Notes: a model not told the origin generated them from the letters alone. A stretch of DNA of 64,000 nucleotides from Beduinella massiliensis (GCF_900199405.1 NZ_LT963430.1:1829605-1893604), one strand, 5' to 3'. Numbered from the stretch's first letter, positions 9,154 to 23,922 are shown. Numbers and translations are program-made.

Positions 9154-9193
9154 GAAAAGGCGGCTTTGAACGCGGCTATACAGGAGGGAACCG

Positions 9194-10444
9194 ATGCATC
9201 CGATCAAACGGTGGCGGGAAGACGCCGGGGCCCCCGTCGATACGCGCCACGTGGGCGTGCTCGACGGCATCCGGGCGCTGTGCATCTTCATCGTCGCATG
9301 GTATCATATCTGGCAGCAGTCGTGGCTTTGGCCGGTGCTGACCATGGGGGGCGCGACGCTGAATCTGGATCCGCTCGTGCGCTCAGGTTATATCTGGGTG
9401 GACGCGATGCTGCTCATCAGCGGCTTTTTGCTCTACCTGCCTTATGCGAGGGAGATGGACAGCCCCCTGCCCAGCCTGCCGGAGACGAAGGGCTTTTTCG
9501 TTCGCCGTGCGCTGCGCATCCTGCCCTCGTACTGGCTCTCTGTCTTTTCGATCTTTTTCTTCGTGGCGCTGCCCCAGGGCGCGTATACCTCCGGCGCTTA
9601 CATGGCGCGCGACCTCGTCAGCCACCTGACATTTACGCACGTGTTTGCGTTCGACACCTACGTAGCTACGCAGCTCAACGTCGTGCTGTGGACGCTCGCC
9701 GTCGAGGTGCAGTTCTATCTGCTCTTTCCGCTCCTGGCCCGGGCATTTTTGAAGCGTCCCGCCGCCATGTACGCGGCGATGGTGGGCGCATCCTTCCTAT
9801 ACAGGGGGCTCGTGTCCGTCTTTTGCGCGGATACGACATTGCTGGTCAACCAACTGCCCGCGTTCTTTGACGTGTACGCGAACGGCTTTCTCGCGGCGTC
9901 GATTTTCGTGAAGCTGTCCAAGGACTTTCGCCATTCAGCCTACAGCCGCATGCTCTTCTCGGCGCTGTCGGTCATGCTGCTTTGCGCGCTGTGGCGCATC
10001 GTGGTGCGTCAGGCCGGTGCGGGCTCGCACGAGGTCATCCGGCTCTTGCAGATGCGCAACCGCTTTTCTCTGAGCGCGGTGCTTTCCGCGTTCATTATCT
10101 GCAGCGCGAACGCCGGTCTGCTGTGGCGCAGCCTGTTTTCAAACCGTTTGATGCGATATTTTTCGGCAGTTTCGTTTAACTTTTACATCTGGCACCAATA
10201 CCTTGCGGTCAAGCTGCGCGAGTGGGGTATTCCGCACTCCGCTTCGCTGGAACCGAACGTGGATGGGGAGATGCCCTGGCAGTGGCAGTACACGCTGCTT
10301 TGCTTCTTCCTGGCGCTTGCCGTCTCCACGGTCATCACCTACGCATTTGAGCGCCCCATCGCGCGCCGCGGCGCGCGCATGTACGAAGCCCACAGGACGC
10401 AAAAGAAGCAGGGCAGGATAGACAGGACGAGCGTCGGCGCATAA
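9194..10444 (+). CDS. Membrane O-acyltransferase (acyltransferase 3 family)
   Basis: A 416 aa integral membrane protein with about ten helices that moves acyl groups onto envelope sugars or lipids. The family start VLDGIRALCIFIVAWYHIW is near 22-40, with the conserved His in the first helix. It also has the expected RRALRILPSYW segment near 98-108 and the TLAVEVQFYLLFPLL segment near 171-185. The natural acceptor cannot be read from the sequence. AGGAGG at 9182-9187 defines the start. It lies in a plus-strand run after the NusG-II gene, so its target may be an envelope component. Confidence 0.87.
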   Translation: MHPIKRWREDAGAPVDTRHVGVLDGIRALCIFIVAWYHIWQQSWLWPVLTMGGATLNLDPLVRSGYIWVDAMLLISGFLLYLPYAREMDSPLPSLPETKGFFVRRALRILPSYWLSVFSIFFFVALPQGAYTSGAYMARDLVSHLTFTHVFAFDTYVATQLNVVLWTLAVEVQFYLLFPLLARAFLKRPAAMYAAMVGASFLYRGLVSVFCADTTLLVNQLPAFFDVYANGFLAASIFVKLSKDFRHSAYSRMLFSALSVMLLCALWRIVVRQAGAGSHEVIRLLQMRNRFSLSAVLSAFIICSANAGLLWRSLFSNRLMRYFSAVSFNFYIWHQYLAVKLREWGIPHSASLEPNVDGEMPWQWQYTLLCFFLALAVSTVITYAFERPIARRGARMYEAHRTQKKQGRIDRTSVGA

Positions 10445-10474
10445 GCCGTCCGACGCGAAGAGGAGGAAATGAAA

Positions 10475-11590
10475 ATGCAGGACCCGAGAATTGAAAAGCT
10501 GGCGAAGAACATCGTGCGCTACGCGTGCGACGTGCAGCCGGGGGAGAACGTGCTCATCGAGAACACGGGCTTTGAACGCGATTTCGTGACCGCGCTGGTG
10601 CGCGAAATCTACGCGGCGGGCGGCAATCCCTTTGTGGACATCAAGGACCCCGCGGTCAACCGCGCGCTGATGATGAACTGCAGCGAGCCGCAGCTCGAGC
10701 TTATGGCGAAGGTGGAAAGCCTGCGCATGGAGAACATGCAGGCCTATATCGGCATCCGCGCGGGCGACAACATGATGGAAACCGGCGACGTGCCCGGGGA
10801 CAAGCAGCAGCTCAGCGCGCGGCTTTACAGTCATCCGGTGCACAGCCTGATTCGTGTGCCGCACACCAAGTGGGTGGTGCTGCGCTACCCGACGCCTTCC
10901 ATGGCGCAGTCCGCCGGTATGTCTACCGAGGCGTTCGAGGACCACTACTTCAACGTCTGCAACCTCGATTACGCGAAGATGAGCCGCGCGATGGACGCGC
11001 TGGTCGCGCGCATGGAGCGGGCGGAAACGGTGCACATCGTTGGCAAGGGAACGGATCTCACGTTCTCCATCAAGGGCATGCCCGCAATCAAGTGCGACGG
11101 CAAGCTGAACATCCCGGACGGTGAGGTGTTCACCGCTCCGGTGAAGGACAGCGTGAACGGCACCCTCACCTACAATACGGCGAGTCTGTACCAGGGGACG
11201 ACGTTTGAAAACGTCTGCCTGACCTTTGAGGGCGGCAAGATCGTCAAGGCGACGGCGAACGACACGGAAAAGGTCAACAGGGTGTTCGATACGGACGAAG
11301 GCGCGCGCTACGTGGGCGAATTCGCCATCGGCGTCAACCCTTACATCACCAGCGCTATCAAGGATACGCTCTTCGACGAAAAGATTGCGGGCTCCTTCCA
11401 CTTTACCCCCGGCAACTGCTACGACGAGTGCCCCAACGGCAACAAAAGCGCCATCCACTGGGATCTCGTGTGCATCCAGACCCCGGAGTACGGCGGGGGA
11501 GAAATGTACTTCGACGGCGAGCTGATCCGCAGGGACGGCCTGTTCGTGCCGCAGGATCTGCAGTGCCTCAACCCGGACGCGCTCAAGTGA
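10475..11590 (+). CDS. M29-family aminopeptidase (AmpS/PepS type)
   Basis: A two-metal aminopeptidase that removes N-terminal residues from peptides in the cytoplasm. The metal ligands expected from the family are present with correct spacing: Glu217, Glu282, His309, His328 and Asp330. The 371 aa are normal for clostridial members. ATG 10475 is preferred because AGGAGG (10461-10466) lies 8 bases before it. An ATG at 10469, only 2 bases from the same site, is the alternative. The gene is transcribed with the acyltransferase or from its own weak promoter, and it ends well before the gap promoter. Confidence 0.88.
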   Translation: MQDPRIEKLAKNIVRYACDVQPGENVLIENTGFERDFVTALVREIYAAGGNPFVDIKDPAVNRALMMNCSEPQLELMAKVESLRMENMQAYIGIRAGDNMMETGDVPGDKQQLSARLYSHPVHSLIRVPHTKWVVLRYPTPSMAQSAGMSTEAFEDHYFNVCNLDYAKMSRAMDALVARMERAETVHIVGKGTDLTFSIKGMPAIKCDGKLNIPDGEVFTAPVKDSVNGTLTYNTASLYQGTTFENVCLTFEGGKIVKATANDTEKVNRVFDTDEGARYVGEFAIGVNPYITSAIKDTLFDEKIAGSFHFTPGNCYDECPNGNKSAIHWDLVCIQTPEYGGGEMYFDGELIRRDGLFVPQDLQCLNPDALK

Positions 11591-11653
11591 GCGCAATCGG
11601 ACTGACCTGATTGAGAAAGATTTCACAAAGGCTTTGAAAATTCAGCAGAGCCC

Positions 11654-11682
11654 TTGCAAATTTCCGTATTATTGTTTACAAT
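11654..11682 (+). promoter_or_regulatory. Sigma-A promoter of gap
   Basis: TTGCAA at 11654-11659 and TACAAT at 11677-11682 with a 17-base spacer, about 50 bases before the gap start codon. Confidence 0.8.
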
Positions 11683-11731
11683 ATGGATGGTATCAAATGA
11701 CCTTGAATCCATTATTCAGGAGGAGATTCCA

Positions 11732-12784
11732 ATGGTTAGAGTAGCTATCAATGGTTTCGGCCGCATCGGCCGTCTGGCGTTCCGTCAGATGTTTGACGCC
11801 GAGGGCTATGAAGTTGTCGCCATCAATGACCTGACCAGCCCCAAGATGCTGGCTCATTTGCTCAAGTATGACACCGCGCAGGGCAGCTACAAGCTCAAGG
11901 ACACCGTGTCTTCCAAGGAGCCCGTCTTTGAAGAGGACGGCAAGACCGTGAAGGTTCCGGGTTCGATCACCGTCAACGGCAAGGAGATTACCATCTACGC
12001 CAAGCCCAAGGCGAACGAACTGCCCTGGGGTGAGCTGGACGTGGACGTCGTGCTGGAGTGCACGGGCTTCTACACCAGCAAGGCGAAGGCCATGGCGCAT
12101 GTCGAAGCCGGCGCCAAGAAGGTCGTCATTTCCGCGCCCGCGGGCAACGATCTGCCCACCGTCGTCTTCTCCGTCAACGAGAACATCCTGACCAAGGAAG
12201 ACAAGGTCATCTCTGCGGCGTCCTGCACCACCAACTGCCTCGCGCCCATGGCCAAGGCTCTGAACGACAAGTATCCGATCGTCTCGGGCATCATGACCAC
12301 AGTGCATGCGTACACCGGCGATCAGATGATTCTGGACGGCCCGCAGCGCAAGGGTGATCTTCGCCGTGCTCGTGCCGGCGCGCAGAACATCGTGCCCAAC
12401 AGCACCGGCGCCGCCAAGGCGATCGGCCTGGTCATCCCGGAACTCAACGGCAAGCTGATCGGCTCCGCGCAGCGCGTTCCGGTTCCCACGGGCTCGACCA
12501 CCATTCTGGTCGCGGTCGTCAAGGGCAAGGACGTCAGCAAGGATTCCATCAACGCCGCGATGAAGGCGCAGGCTTCTGCGTCCTTCGGCTACAACACGGA
12601 CGAGATCGTCTCTTCCGACGTGATCGGTTCGACCTATGGCTCGCTGTTTGATTCCACCCAGACCATGGTCACCAAGATCGACGACGACACCTATCAGGTG
12701 CAGGTCGTGTCCTGGTATGACAACGAGAACAGCTACACCAGCCAGATGGTTCGCACCATCAAGTACTTCGCAGAGCTGGGCTGA
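11732..12784 (+). CDS. gap: Type I glyceraldehyde-3-phosphate dehydrogenase
   Basis: Oxidises glyceraldehyde-3-phosphate to 1,3-bisphosphoglycerate with NAD in glycolysis. The NAD-binding start [15 protein letters not shown] is at 4-18, the catalytic SCTTNC with Cys165 at 164-169, and the partner histidine lies in [10 protein letters not shown]. The 350 aa are slightly longer than the usual 335. The ATG is preceded by a strong AGGAGGAG. It has its own promoter and terminator, so it is monocistronic and not in the common gap-pgk-tpi operon. Codon choice is strongly biased to C-ending codons (AAG, GAC, AAC), as expected for a highly expressed gene. Confidence 0.96.
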   Translation: MVRVAINGFGRIGRLAFRQMFDAEGYEVVAINDLTSPKMLAHLLKYDTAQGSYKLKDTVSSKEPVFEEDGKTVKVPGSITVNGKEITIYAKPKANELPWGELDVDVVLECTGFYTSKAKAMAHVEAGAKKVVISAPAGNDLPTVVFSVNENILTKEDKVISAASCTTNCLAPMAKALNDKYPIVSGIMTTVHAYTGDQMILDGPQRKGDLRRARAGAQNIVPNSTGAAKAIGLVIPELNGKLIGSAQRVPVPTGSTTILVAVVKGKDVSKDSINAAMKAQASASFGYNTDEIVSSDVIGSTYGSLFDSTQTMVTKIDDDTYQVQVVSWYDNENSYTSQMVRTIKYFAELG

Positions 12785-12816
12785 TCCCCACGCTTCGCGC
12801 GGTATCCTACAGACGG

Positions 12817-12850
12817 AAAAGGGCATCCCTACTCGGGGTGCCCTTTATTT
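12817..12850 (+). terminator. Rho-independent terminator of gap
   Basis: AAAGGGCATCCC and GGGGTGCCCTTT form a hairpin with a short loop, followed by TTATTTG. Confidence 0.8.
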
Positions 12851-13096
12851 GTATGGGTAAATCGGGTAATGATAAATGCGTTCAATTCCGACTTGGCCTG
12901 CGGCAGGAAGTGCGGTGGAAGGCGAAAAGCGTGATTTGGGGCGCTGTGCGTGCAGGGATCGTCCGTCAGGCCGACGAGATAATCCGCTGAGACGTGAAAA
13001 TACTCTGAGATCGCGATTTTGATCGCGTCAGGCGGTTTGCTTTTGAGATACGCTCTGTATAAGAGGAAGGAATGACTTCGGTCCATGGCAGAGCTG
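12829..13096 (-). pseudogene. N-terminally truncated XRE (Cro/CI) HTH regulator remnant
   Basis: The minus-strand reading frame around 12940-13030 encodes KIAISEYFHVSADYLVGL followed by TDDP. This is the characteristic end of a Cro/CI helix-turn-helix (usually EYFNVSTDYLLGRTDDP). The first two thirds of the DNA-binding domain are missing: a stop precedes the frame at about 13104, and I find no XRE start in the other frames upstream. The 3' end runs into the gap terminator hairpin. The best reading is a decayed regulator; a short functional protein starting at ATG 13086 cannot be excluded. Confidence 0.4.
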
Positions 13097-13104
13097 ATGC
13101 GTCC

Positions 13105-13530
13105 GTGGCATTATGGAAAATTCAAAGGGGCTGGGCGCAGACCGCCCGACCGTCTGCATCTTAGCCGCAATGAAGGTGGAGTGTTTCCTTGCACACCGGC
13201 GTTGCGAACATAAATTTTGCACCCATACGCACATTTCGGGCTTGTGTTTTGCTTCTAAAACCGTTACTATGAAACCATACAAAAAAGAGGATGATGGAAA
13301 GCAGAGCCACTGTGTCCTGCAGAGCCGAAGCGCGTCGGAGGAACGCGTAGTACCGTCGCTGGTTTACCATGCGGGGCGTCCGAAGAATCGGAACCGCACG
13401 ATACGCCTGACGCCTGCTGCGCGTCTGGCTTCGGGGAAGCAGAGGGCAGGAAGCGGCGGGGGAAATGGCGAATAGAAACAATAACGTTGGGCAAGAGCTT
13501 TGAAAGCGACGAAAGATGGGGGAGTAAGCA
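13105..13530. other. Intergenic region with no recognisable gene
   Basis: Between the XRE remnant and the sugar kinase there is no ORF with a family signature or a good ribosome binding site, except the site of the kinase itself. An ORF of about 120 codons on plus (13113-13475) has no recognisable similarity and looks accidental. Confidence 0.5.
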
Positions 13531-15120
13531 ATGGACAGGCAACGTGCGATAGAAAACGGCGAAACGGTTCTGGGCATTGAACTCGGATCGACTAGAATCA
13601 AGGCGGTGCTGATCGGGCACGATCACGAACCGATCGCCTCGGGCAGCCATGCGTGGGAAAACAAGCTGGAAAACGGCATCTGGACGTACAGTCTGGAAGA
13701 CGTGTGGAGCGGACTTCAGGATTGCTACCGCGATTTGAAGGATGACGTGCAGAAAAAGTACGGCGCAAGGCTCCGGCGTGTCGGAGCCATCGGCATCAGC
13801 GCTATGATGCACGGATATCTGGCCTTTGACGCGCAGGGAGAGTTGCTGACGCCCTTTCGTACTTGGCGCAACACCACCACCGCGCAGGCGGCGGCCGAGC
13901 TGACGGAGCTGTTTAGCTTTAACGTTCCCCAGCGCTGGAGCGTGGCGCATTTGTATCAGGCGATTCTCAATGACGAGGCGCACGTGGGCAAGATCGCTTT
14001 CATCACCACGCTCTCAGGCTATGTGCACTGGAAGCTCACCGGCAGGCGCGTACTGGGCATCGGCGATGCCTCTGGAATGTTTCCGATTGACAGCGATGCG
14101 CTCGATTTCGACGCACGCATGGTGGAGCTGCTGGACGAAAGGTTGATCCCGCGCGGCTTTACCTGGAAGCTTGGGGACATTCTGCCCCAAGTGCTCTGCG
14201 CGGGAGACGAGGCGGGCGTCCTCACGGAGGCGGGCGCGCGCCTGCTGGACGTCTCGGGAGAGCTTGAGGCGGGCATCCCGCTTTGTCCACCGGAAGGGGA
14301 TGCGGGAACGGGCATGGCGGCGACCAACAGCGTAGGCGTGCGCACGGGCAACGTTTCTGCGGGCACCTCGATCTTTGCGATGATCGTGCTGGAGCGCGCG
14401 CTTTCGCGGGTGCATACGGAGATCGACATGGTGACGACCCCATCTGGCGCGCCGGTTGCCATGGCGCACTGCAACAACTGCACGTCGGACCTGAACGCAT
14501 GGGTCAATCTGTTCGGGGAGTTTGCGCAGGAGATGGGGCTGGAGGCCGACGCGGGCGCGCTCTTCGGCACGCTTTACCGCAAGGCGCTGGAGGCGGATGC
14601 CGACTGCGGCGGGCTTGTCGCCTACAACTACGTATCGGGCGAGCCGATTACCGAGCTGGAGGAGGGGCGGCCGCTCTTCCTGCGCACGCCGGACAGCCGT
14701 TTCACGCTCGCAAACTTCATGCGTGCGCACCTATACGCGGCGCTGGCAACGCTGAAGATCGGCATGGACATCTTGGCGGAGGAAGAAGTAAAGATCGATC
14801 AGATCTTTGGACACGGCGGCCTGTTCAAGACGAAGGGCGTCGGCCAGCAAATGATGGCGGCTGCGCTGAACGCGCCGGTTTCCGTGATGGAGACGGCGGG
14901 CGAGGGCGGCGCGTGGGGCATCGCTCTGCTAGCAGCCTATCGAATGCATCGAGAGCCGGGGGAGAAGCTGGAGGATTACCTCGACCGACGGGTGTTCGCG
15001 GGCAAGGCGTGCGAGACGCTCGCGCCCTTGGCGGAAGACGTATCGGGCTTTGTACGGTATATGCGCCGGTACGAGGCCTGTATCCCGGTCGAAAAGGCCG
15101 CGACCGATTGCCTGCGCTGA
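13531..15120 (+). CDS. FGGY-family pentulose kinase, probably ribulokinase-like
   Basis: Phosphorylates a sugar with ATP. The 529 aa begin with the ATPase phosphate-1 motif [15 protein letters not shown] near 15-29. Later FGGY features include [13 protein letters not shown] near 274-286 and the C-terminal [19 protein letters not shown] near 429-447. The gene lies 13 bases before araD, whose product acts on L-ribulose-5-phosphate, so an L-ribulose (or L-xylulose) substrate is the natural inference. The sequence is not close to classical AraB as I know it. The GGGGGAGTAAGCA before the ATG supports this start. Confidence 0.85.
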   Translation: MDRQRAIENGETVLGIELGSTRIKAVLIGHDHEPIASGSHAWENKLENGIWTYSLEDVWSGLQDCYRDLKDDVQKKYGARLRRVGAIGISAMMHGYLAFDAQGELLTPFRTWRNTTTAQAAAELTELFSFNVPQRWSVAHLYQAILNDEAHVGKIAFITTLSGYVHWKLTGRRVLGIGDASGMFPIDSDALDFDARMVELLDERLIPRGFTWKLGDILPQVLCAGDEAGVLTEAGARLLDVSGELEAGIPLCPPEGDAGTGMAATNSVGVRTGNVSAGTSIFAMIVLERALSRVHTEIDMVTTPSGAPVAMAHCNNCTSDLNAWVNLFGEFAQEMGLEADAGALFGTLYRKALEADADCGGLVAYNYVSGEPITELEEGRPLFLRTPDSRFTLANFMRAHLYAALATLKIGMDILAEEEVKIDQIFGHGGLFKTKGVGQQMMAAALNAPVSVMETAGEGGAWGIALLAAYRMHREPGEKLEDYLDRRVFAGKACETLAPLAEDVSGFVRYMRRYEACIPVEKAATDCLR

Positions 15121-15133
15121 GGAGGGGAAACGC

Positions 15134-15838
15134 ATGATGCTCAAGACGCTCAGAGAGCAGGTGTACGAGGCGAACATGTTGCTGCCTAGGCACGGCCTCG
15201 TGACCTTTACGTGGGGCAACGTGTCCGGCATCGACCGACAGCAGGGGCTTTTTGTCATCAAGCCCTCCGGCGTGCCGTACGAAGAGCTGACGCCGGAAAA
15301 ACTGGTGGTCGTGGATCTGGATGGGCGGAAGGCGGAAGGAGAACTGAACCCCTCTTCCGATACGCCGACGCACGTGGAAATCTACCGGGGCTTTGCGCAG
15401 GCGGGTGGCGTGGTTCACACGCATTCGCGCTGGGCGACGATCTGGGCGCAGGCGGGACGGGATATTCCGGCCTATGGGACGACGCACGCGGATACGTTCT
15501 ACGGCAGCATTCCTTGTGTCCCCGCGCTCTCACGTGCGCAGGTGGAGCGGGCATACGAGCGCGAAACAGGCTTGGCCATCGTCTCATATTTCGAGGAAAA
15601 AGGGTTGAATCCCCAGTTTGTGCCCGGCGCGCTGCTCTATACCCACGGTCCCTTTGCCTGGGGAGCGGACGCGCTGGAGGCGCTGCACAACGCGGTGGTG
15701 CTCGAAGAGGTCGCGATGATGGCATGGCATACCGAGGCGCTGCCCTGTGCGTCGCCGCGCCCGGATATGCCGGACTACATCAAGGACAAGCACTTCCTTC
15801 GCAAGCACGGCCCGAACGCCTATTATGGGCAGCGATGA
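15134..15838 (+). CDS. araD: L-ribulose-5-phosphate 4-epimerase
   Basis: Interconverts L-ribulose-5-phosphate and D-xylulose-5-phosphate, feeding pentoses into the pentose phosphate pathway. A class II aldolase fold with the zinc ligands His95, His97 (HTHSRWATIWAQ) and His171 (THGPFAWG), plus Asp76 and Asp120, at the same positions as in E. coli AraD. The 234 aa and the ending LRKHGPNAYYGQR also match. UlaF/SgbE paralogues act on the same substrate, so pathway assignment depends on the kinase. The start at 15134 (or 15137) has GAGGAGGGG just upstream, and the gene forms an operon with the FGGY kinase. Confidence 0.93.
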   Translation: MMLKTLREQVYEANMLLPRHGLVTFTWGNVSGIDRQQGLFVIKPSGVPYEELTPEKLVVVDLDGRKAEGELNPSSDTPTHVEIYRGFAQAGGVVHTHSRWATIWAQAGRDIPAYGTTHADTFYGSIPCVPALSRAQVERAYERETGLAIVSYFEEKGLNPQFVPGALLYTHGPFAWGADALEALHNAVVLEEVAMMAWHTEALPCASPRPDMPDYIKDKHFLRKHGPNAYYGQR

Positions 15839-15860
15839 GGACTTATCAGGCATAAAAAAG

Positions 15861-15910
15861 AAATCCATAAACGGCGCCGTCATGCGGACAGACCGTTTAT
15901 GGATTTTTTG
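15861..15910. terminator. Bidirectional terminator between araD and the sugar isomerase gene
   Basis: AAATCCATAAACGG (15861-15874) is repeated inverted at about 15892-15905. T-runs lie on both sides: TTTTTT at 15904-15909 on plus, and the complement of AAAAAA around 15854-15863 on minus. It serves the convergent araD and isomerase genes. Confidence 0.8.
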
Positions 15911-15933
15911 GCACAAGCCCTCATGCGGAACAA

Positions 15934-16737
15934 TCAGAGCAGCGCGCGCACGAACGCGGCGGAGCGCCCGATATCTCCAAGCTGGTCGGGCGAGCCGAAG
16001 TGCTCGATGGCGAGCGTGCCGTCGTAGCCGATCGCAAAAAGCTGCCGCAGGCATTCGGCTATCGGGATGACGCCCATGCCCACGCTGGCGCTGTAGAGCA
16101 TGCAGCCTTTGGCGTCAGGTACGCCCTTTTCGCCCGGACGCGGACTGCGCGCGCGGTCCTTCAAGTGCACGTAGCGAATACGGTTAGCCAAGAGGGGGAA
16201 GGCGTTCAGCACGTCCTCGCCAGAATAGAGAAAATTGCCCGTATCCAGCGCGCAGCGGAGATCGGGTACGGCGTCGAGAAATCGGCGGAGCTGGCGAGCG
16301 GTGGCGTAGGGCGCGGAGATGCTGTCGAAGTCCTCCATCAATACGGTGATGCCGCGCGCGGACGCCTCGGCGCAAAGGCTGTGCAGCGATTCGTCCATGC
16401 GGGCCATGCACGCCACTTCATCGTCGACTGGTTCCAGAAATCCAGGGACGGCGAGCACATATCGCGCGCCCATGTCGTCGGCGCAATCGAGTAGCGCGCG
16501 GGCACGGGCTGATTGATTTTGATGGCCGAAATCGAAGAAGCCGTAGAGACTGCCCGCCTGCAAATTCGCGCTTTGAAGCGTCGCACGCAGTCCCTTCGGG
16601 TCGGCGGACACGGCGTCAAAGTCGAGCTCTACGCATTCGATGCCGGCAGCGCGTACCTCGCATAGCGCCTGCGAAAGCGAAATGCTGCGCTGGGCTGCGC
16701 CCTCGAGGAGGTGATCGTAAAAGACGGATAGCTTCAT
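15934..16737 (-). CDS. Sugar phosphate isomerase/epimerase-like TIM barrel (PF01261)
   Basis: A 267 aa xylose isomerase-like TIM barrel with candidate metal ligands in MEDFDS (about 132-137), ALDTGNF (about 162-168), YVHLKDR (about 188-194) and AIEHFGS (about 243-249). Enzymes of this group isomerise or epimerise sugars or act as AP endonucleases; the substrate is not evident. AAGGAGG lies 8 bases before the ATG. It is the second gene of a minus-strand operon with deoC (33-base gap), facing the FGGY kinase/araD operon, which suggests a shared role in pentose or deoxyribose use. Confidence 0.85.
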   Translation of the reverse strand: MKLSVFYDHLLEGAAQRSISLSQALCEVRAAGIECVELDFDAVSADPKGLRATLQSANLQAGSLYGFFDFGHQNQSARARALLDCADDMGARYVLAVPGFLEPVDDEVACMARMDESLHSLCAEASARGITVLMEDFDSISAPYATARQLRRFLDAVPDLRCALDTGNFLYSGEDVLNAFPLLANRIRYVHLKDRARSPRPGEKGVPDAKGCMLYSASVGMGVIPIAECLRQLFAIGYDGTLAIEHFGSPDQLGDIGRSAAFVRALL

Positions 16738-16769
16738 CGTCGATGCCTCCTTCTTGCCCTACCGCCGCG

Positions 16770-17435
16770 TCAATAGGCGCCAAGCTGTTCGTTTTTGATG
16801 AGCTTTACGACCGAACTGGTGCCAAGACGCGTCGCGCCTAAATTTAGGAAATCCTCCGCGTCTTGAAGCGAACGGATGCCGCCTGCCGCCTTGATGCCCT
16901 TGCCGCGCTTCATGTGCGCCTTAAAGAGCGCGATGTCCTCGCGCGTCGCGCCGCCCTTGCTGAAGCCCGTGGAGGTCTTGATGAAATCGGCGTCCGATTC
17001 GTTTACGATTTCGCACATCTTGACCTTTTCCGCCTCGGTGAGCAGGCAGGTCTCGATGATGACCTTGAGCAGGCGCCCTTCGCAGGAGCGCTTGACCTCG
17101 TTGATCTCCTCGAGCAAGGCGTCATAGCGGCCTTCCTTGAGCATGCCGATGTTGATGACCATGTCGATTTCGCTTGCGCCGTTGTATACGGCGTCGGACG
17201 TCTCATAGCACTTGGCCGCCGTCGTGCTGTAACCGTTGGGGAAGCCGATGACCGTGCAAATGGGCAGGCTGCCTTGTACGTAATCCGCCGCCTGCTTAAC
17301 GTAGCACGCGGGGATGCACACGGAGGCGGTATGATACGCGAGACCGTCGTCGCAGATCGCTTGAATTTCCGGCCATGTAGCGGTTTGCGTCAGCAGCGTA
17401 TGATCCACCGTGCGCAGAATGCGATTCATATCCAT
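16770..17435 (-). CDS. deoC: Deoxyribose-phosphate aldolase
   Basis: Cleaves 2-deoxyribose-5-phosphate to acetaldehyde and glyceraldehyde-3-phosphate through a Schiff base. The catalytic Lys153 is in [14 protein letters not shown] and the relay Lys182 in [10 protein letters not shown]. The 221 aa are typical. The ATG at 17435 follows AGGAGGG; the upstream extension of the frame is not conserved-looking. First gene of the minus operon with the isomerase. Its product enters glycolysis at the step catalysed by gap. Confidence 0.94.
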   Translation of the reverse strand: MDMNRILRTVDHTLLTQTATWPEIQAICDDGLAYHTASVCIPACYVKQAADYVQGSLPICTVIGFPNGYSTTAAKCYETSDAVYNGASEIDMVINIGMLKEGRYDALLEEINEVKRSCEGRLLKVIIETCLLTEAEKVKMCEIVNESDADFIKTSTGFSKGGATREDIALFKAHMKRGKGIKAAGGIRSLQDAEDFLNLGATRLGTSSVVKLIKNEQLGAY

Positions 17436-17550
17436 AGGATGACCCTCCTTTTCCCCGGTGAAGCGACAGAAGCTCGCATACGCGGGCCGACGCAATCCGT
17501 GGGGAAGATGTTGCTCCTATTATATCACACCCGCGCGTGCCTGTCATCCG

Positions 17551-18801
17551 TCAGCGAAGCTGTGAGGGGCGGCCGACGGAGGTGTTGTCCTGCGTGCGGT
17601 CGCGAAGGGCGGGGATGGGGTTGGGGGAATCCTCGCAGCGGTAGTCCTGAGCGTTTTGCTGAATGTCCGCCTGTATGACGAGATGCCCCGGCTCGACCTC
17701 GGGCGTCGGGTTGACCTTGAGCTGATATTGCGAAAAGCGCGAATCGGCGGGCAGGTTCTGCACGGGCAGATACTGTTCGCAATACGCGGTGTTTTCCACC
17801 GTGTTCTGAAGCACCTGGCGGACGTAATCCTTGTTGCCTTTGAAAGCGAGCAGCAGGGGAAATTCTCCGTTCGGGATGACCTGCTGCCAGTCTTTGCCTT
17901 CGTACTGCTGCAAAAGCTGCGCGGCCTGATGCAGGTGCGCGACCTCCATTTCATAGAAGTAGTCCCACAGCGGCTTGACGGTTGGGTCGCATTCGTCCTG
18001 GCTGCAGGAGTAGTACAGGTAACACTCGGTGTATTCGTGCAGCAGCAGGTTTTCCAGCCACGTGCGGTTTGGATCCAACAGGCTGCCGTAGTGCGTCACG
18101 TGCTGCTCTTCGACCTGGGCGATTTCCTGATAGAGGTTGCGGCCCAGGTCGGAAGTGTAGAAGCAGGCGTTGTTCATGTAGTAGTTCATCGTCTGCTGCT
18201 CGGCAGCGGTGATGATGGATACGTCCAGTTTGGTGAGCGGGTGGGCCTGCATAAAGTTCGTGAAGCGGCGCACGGAGTCAAAGGGATGGCGGTGGTGCGC
18301 GATGGTGGGGCGTCCGGGCATGATCTCGGTATAGCCGCCGACGTACAATTCGGCCTTGCCGCTGCCCTCCAGATCCATCAGGTCGGCGTAGCGGTAGAGG
18401 TGGTCGAAGTCTTCAAGTAGCGCAAAGTCCAGCGCCGCCTTTACGTAGGGGTCCGGTTCGCGCTGGGCGAGAATGGCAGTGAGTTCCACGGCGAGCTGCT
18501 CGTATCCGATGGTGTGTTCAAGCACGTTCTCGTCGATCGGCTTGAGGCAGGAGATCGTCTTTTGCTGCTGCTGTTCCTGGCGGCGCGTCTCGGCGAGCGC
18601 ACGGCGCAGGTCGTTGCTGGGGCAGTTGCGCTGGAACTGATGGGAAAAGAACGTCGCCTCAAATTCCGTTCCGTTCATGAGGATGACGCGAAGACGCGTA
18701 AAGGGGTTGATATCCATCTTGGCATAGCTCTTTGGATAGAGCTCCTGCCAATTCCGGGTGAATTCATCGATGGGGCGGGGTGTCTGCGTAAATGGATTCA
18801 T
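17551..18801 (-). CDS. Large ferritin-like-domain protein of unknown function
   Basis: A 416 aa soluble protein built of several helical segments with Glu/His pairs typical of ferritin-like di-iron proteins. Examples are GYEQLAVELTAIL and LLEDFDHLYRYADL (about 98-142), AAEQQTMNYYMN and IAQVEEQHVTHY (about 201-237), and HEYTECYLYYS with FYEMEVAHLHQAAQLL (about 252-295). This suggests two fused or a tandem four-helix bundle. Metal binding is inferred and the function unknown; manganese catalase and spore-coat-associated ferritin-like proteins are distant comparisons only. AAGGAGG precedes the ATG. It is monocistronic and divergent from the rrn promoter. Confidence 0.75.
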   Translation of the reverse strand: MNPFTQTPRPIDEFTRNWQELYPKSYAKMDINPFTRLRVILMNGTEFEATFFSHQFQRNCPSNDLRRALAETRRQEQQQQKTISCLKPIDENVLEHTIGYEQLAVELTAILAQREPDPYVKAALDFALLEDFDHLYRYADLMDLEGSGKAELYVGGYTEIMPGRPTIAHHRHPFDSVRRFTNFMQAHPLTKLDVSIITAAEQQTMNYYMNNACFYTSDLGRNLYQEIAQVEEQHVTHYGSLLDPNRTWLENLLLHEYTECYLYYSCSQDECDPTVKPLWDYFYEMEVAHLHQAAQLLQQYEGKDWQQVIPNGEFPLLLAFKGNKDYVRQVLQNTVENTAYCEQYLPVQNLPADSRFSQYQLKVNPTPEVEPGHLVIQADIQQNAQDYRCEDSPNPIPALRDRTQDNTSVGRPSQLR

Positions 18802-18927
18802 GATGGGCCTCCTTGCTGTTGATGTTTAAAAGCATCCATAGTTTGTGACGCGGGGCGGGCGCGCATACGCGCGAAGGACGATCCGACAAAAGAATCGAAA
18901 AAACGACAAAAAACCTCAAAAAAGGGG

Positions 18928-18956
18928 TTGACAAATCCAAATGTTCTTGGTATACT
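18928..18956 (+). promoter_or_regulatory. rrn operon sigma-A promoter
   Basis: A near-consensus promoter, TTGACA (18928-18933), 17-base spacer, TATACT (18951-18956). About 175 bases of leader follow before the 16S gene; no gene is seen in the leader. Confidence 0.9.
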
Positions 18957-19137
18957 AATCAAGCTGTCAGCGAGCGAGTGAAAAACTTCTCGCAAGCTGC
19001 ACAGAAACGATCCTTGAAAACGATACAGAATAGAGAAAAGAAACGCAAACGCAAGGAAAAGACAGTTAATTCTGAGAAGAGTTTTGAATCTTGTGTGAGC
19101 CGGTGCAAACCGGAACACCAAGAGGAGATAAAGGATT

Positions 19138-23922
<4,785 letters not shown>

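Noticed and set aside
10139-11626. ORF of 495 codons on minus across the aminopeptidase gene
   Set aside because: Antisense shadow in GC-rich DNA; the plus strand has the M29 metal ligands and a good start.
11693-12826. ORF of 377 codons on minus, antisense to gap
   Set aside because: Codon-bias shadow of a highly expressed gene.
13113-13475. ORF of 120 codons on plus before the sugar kinase
   Set aside because: No similarity recognised, poor start context, ends in an unstructured basic stretch.
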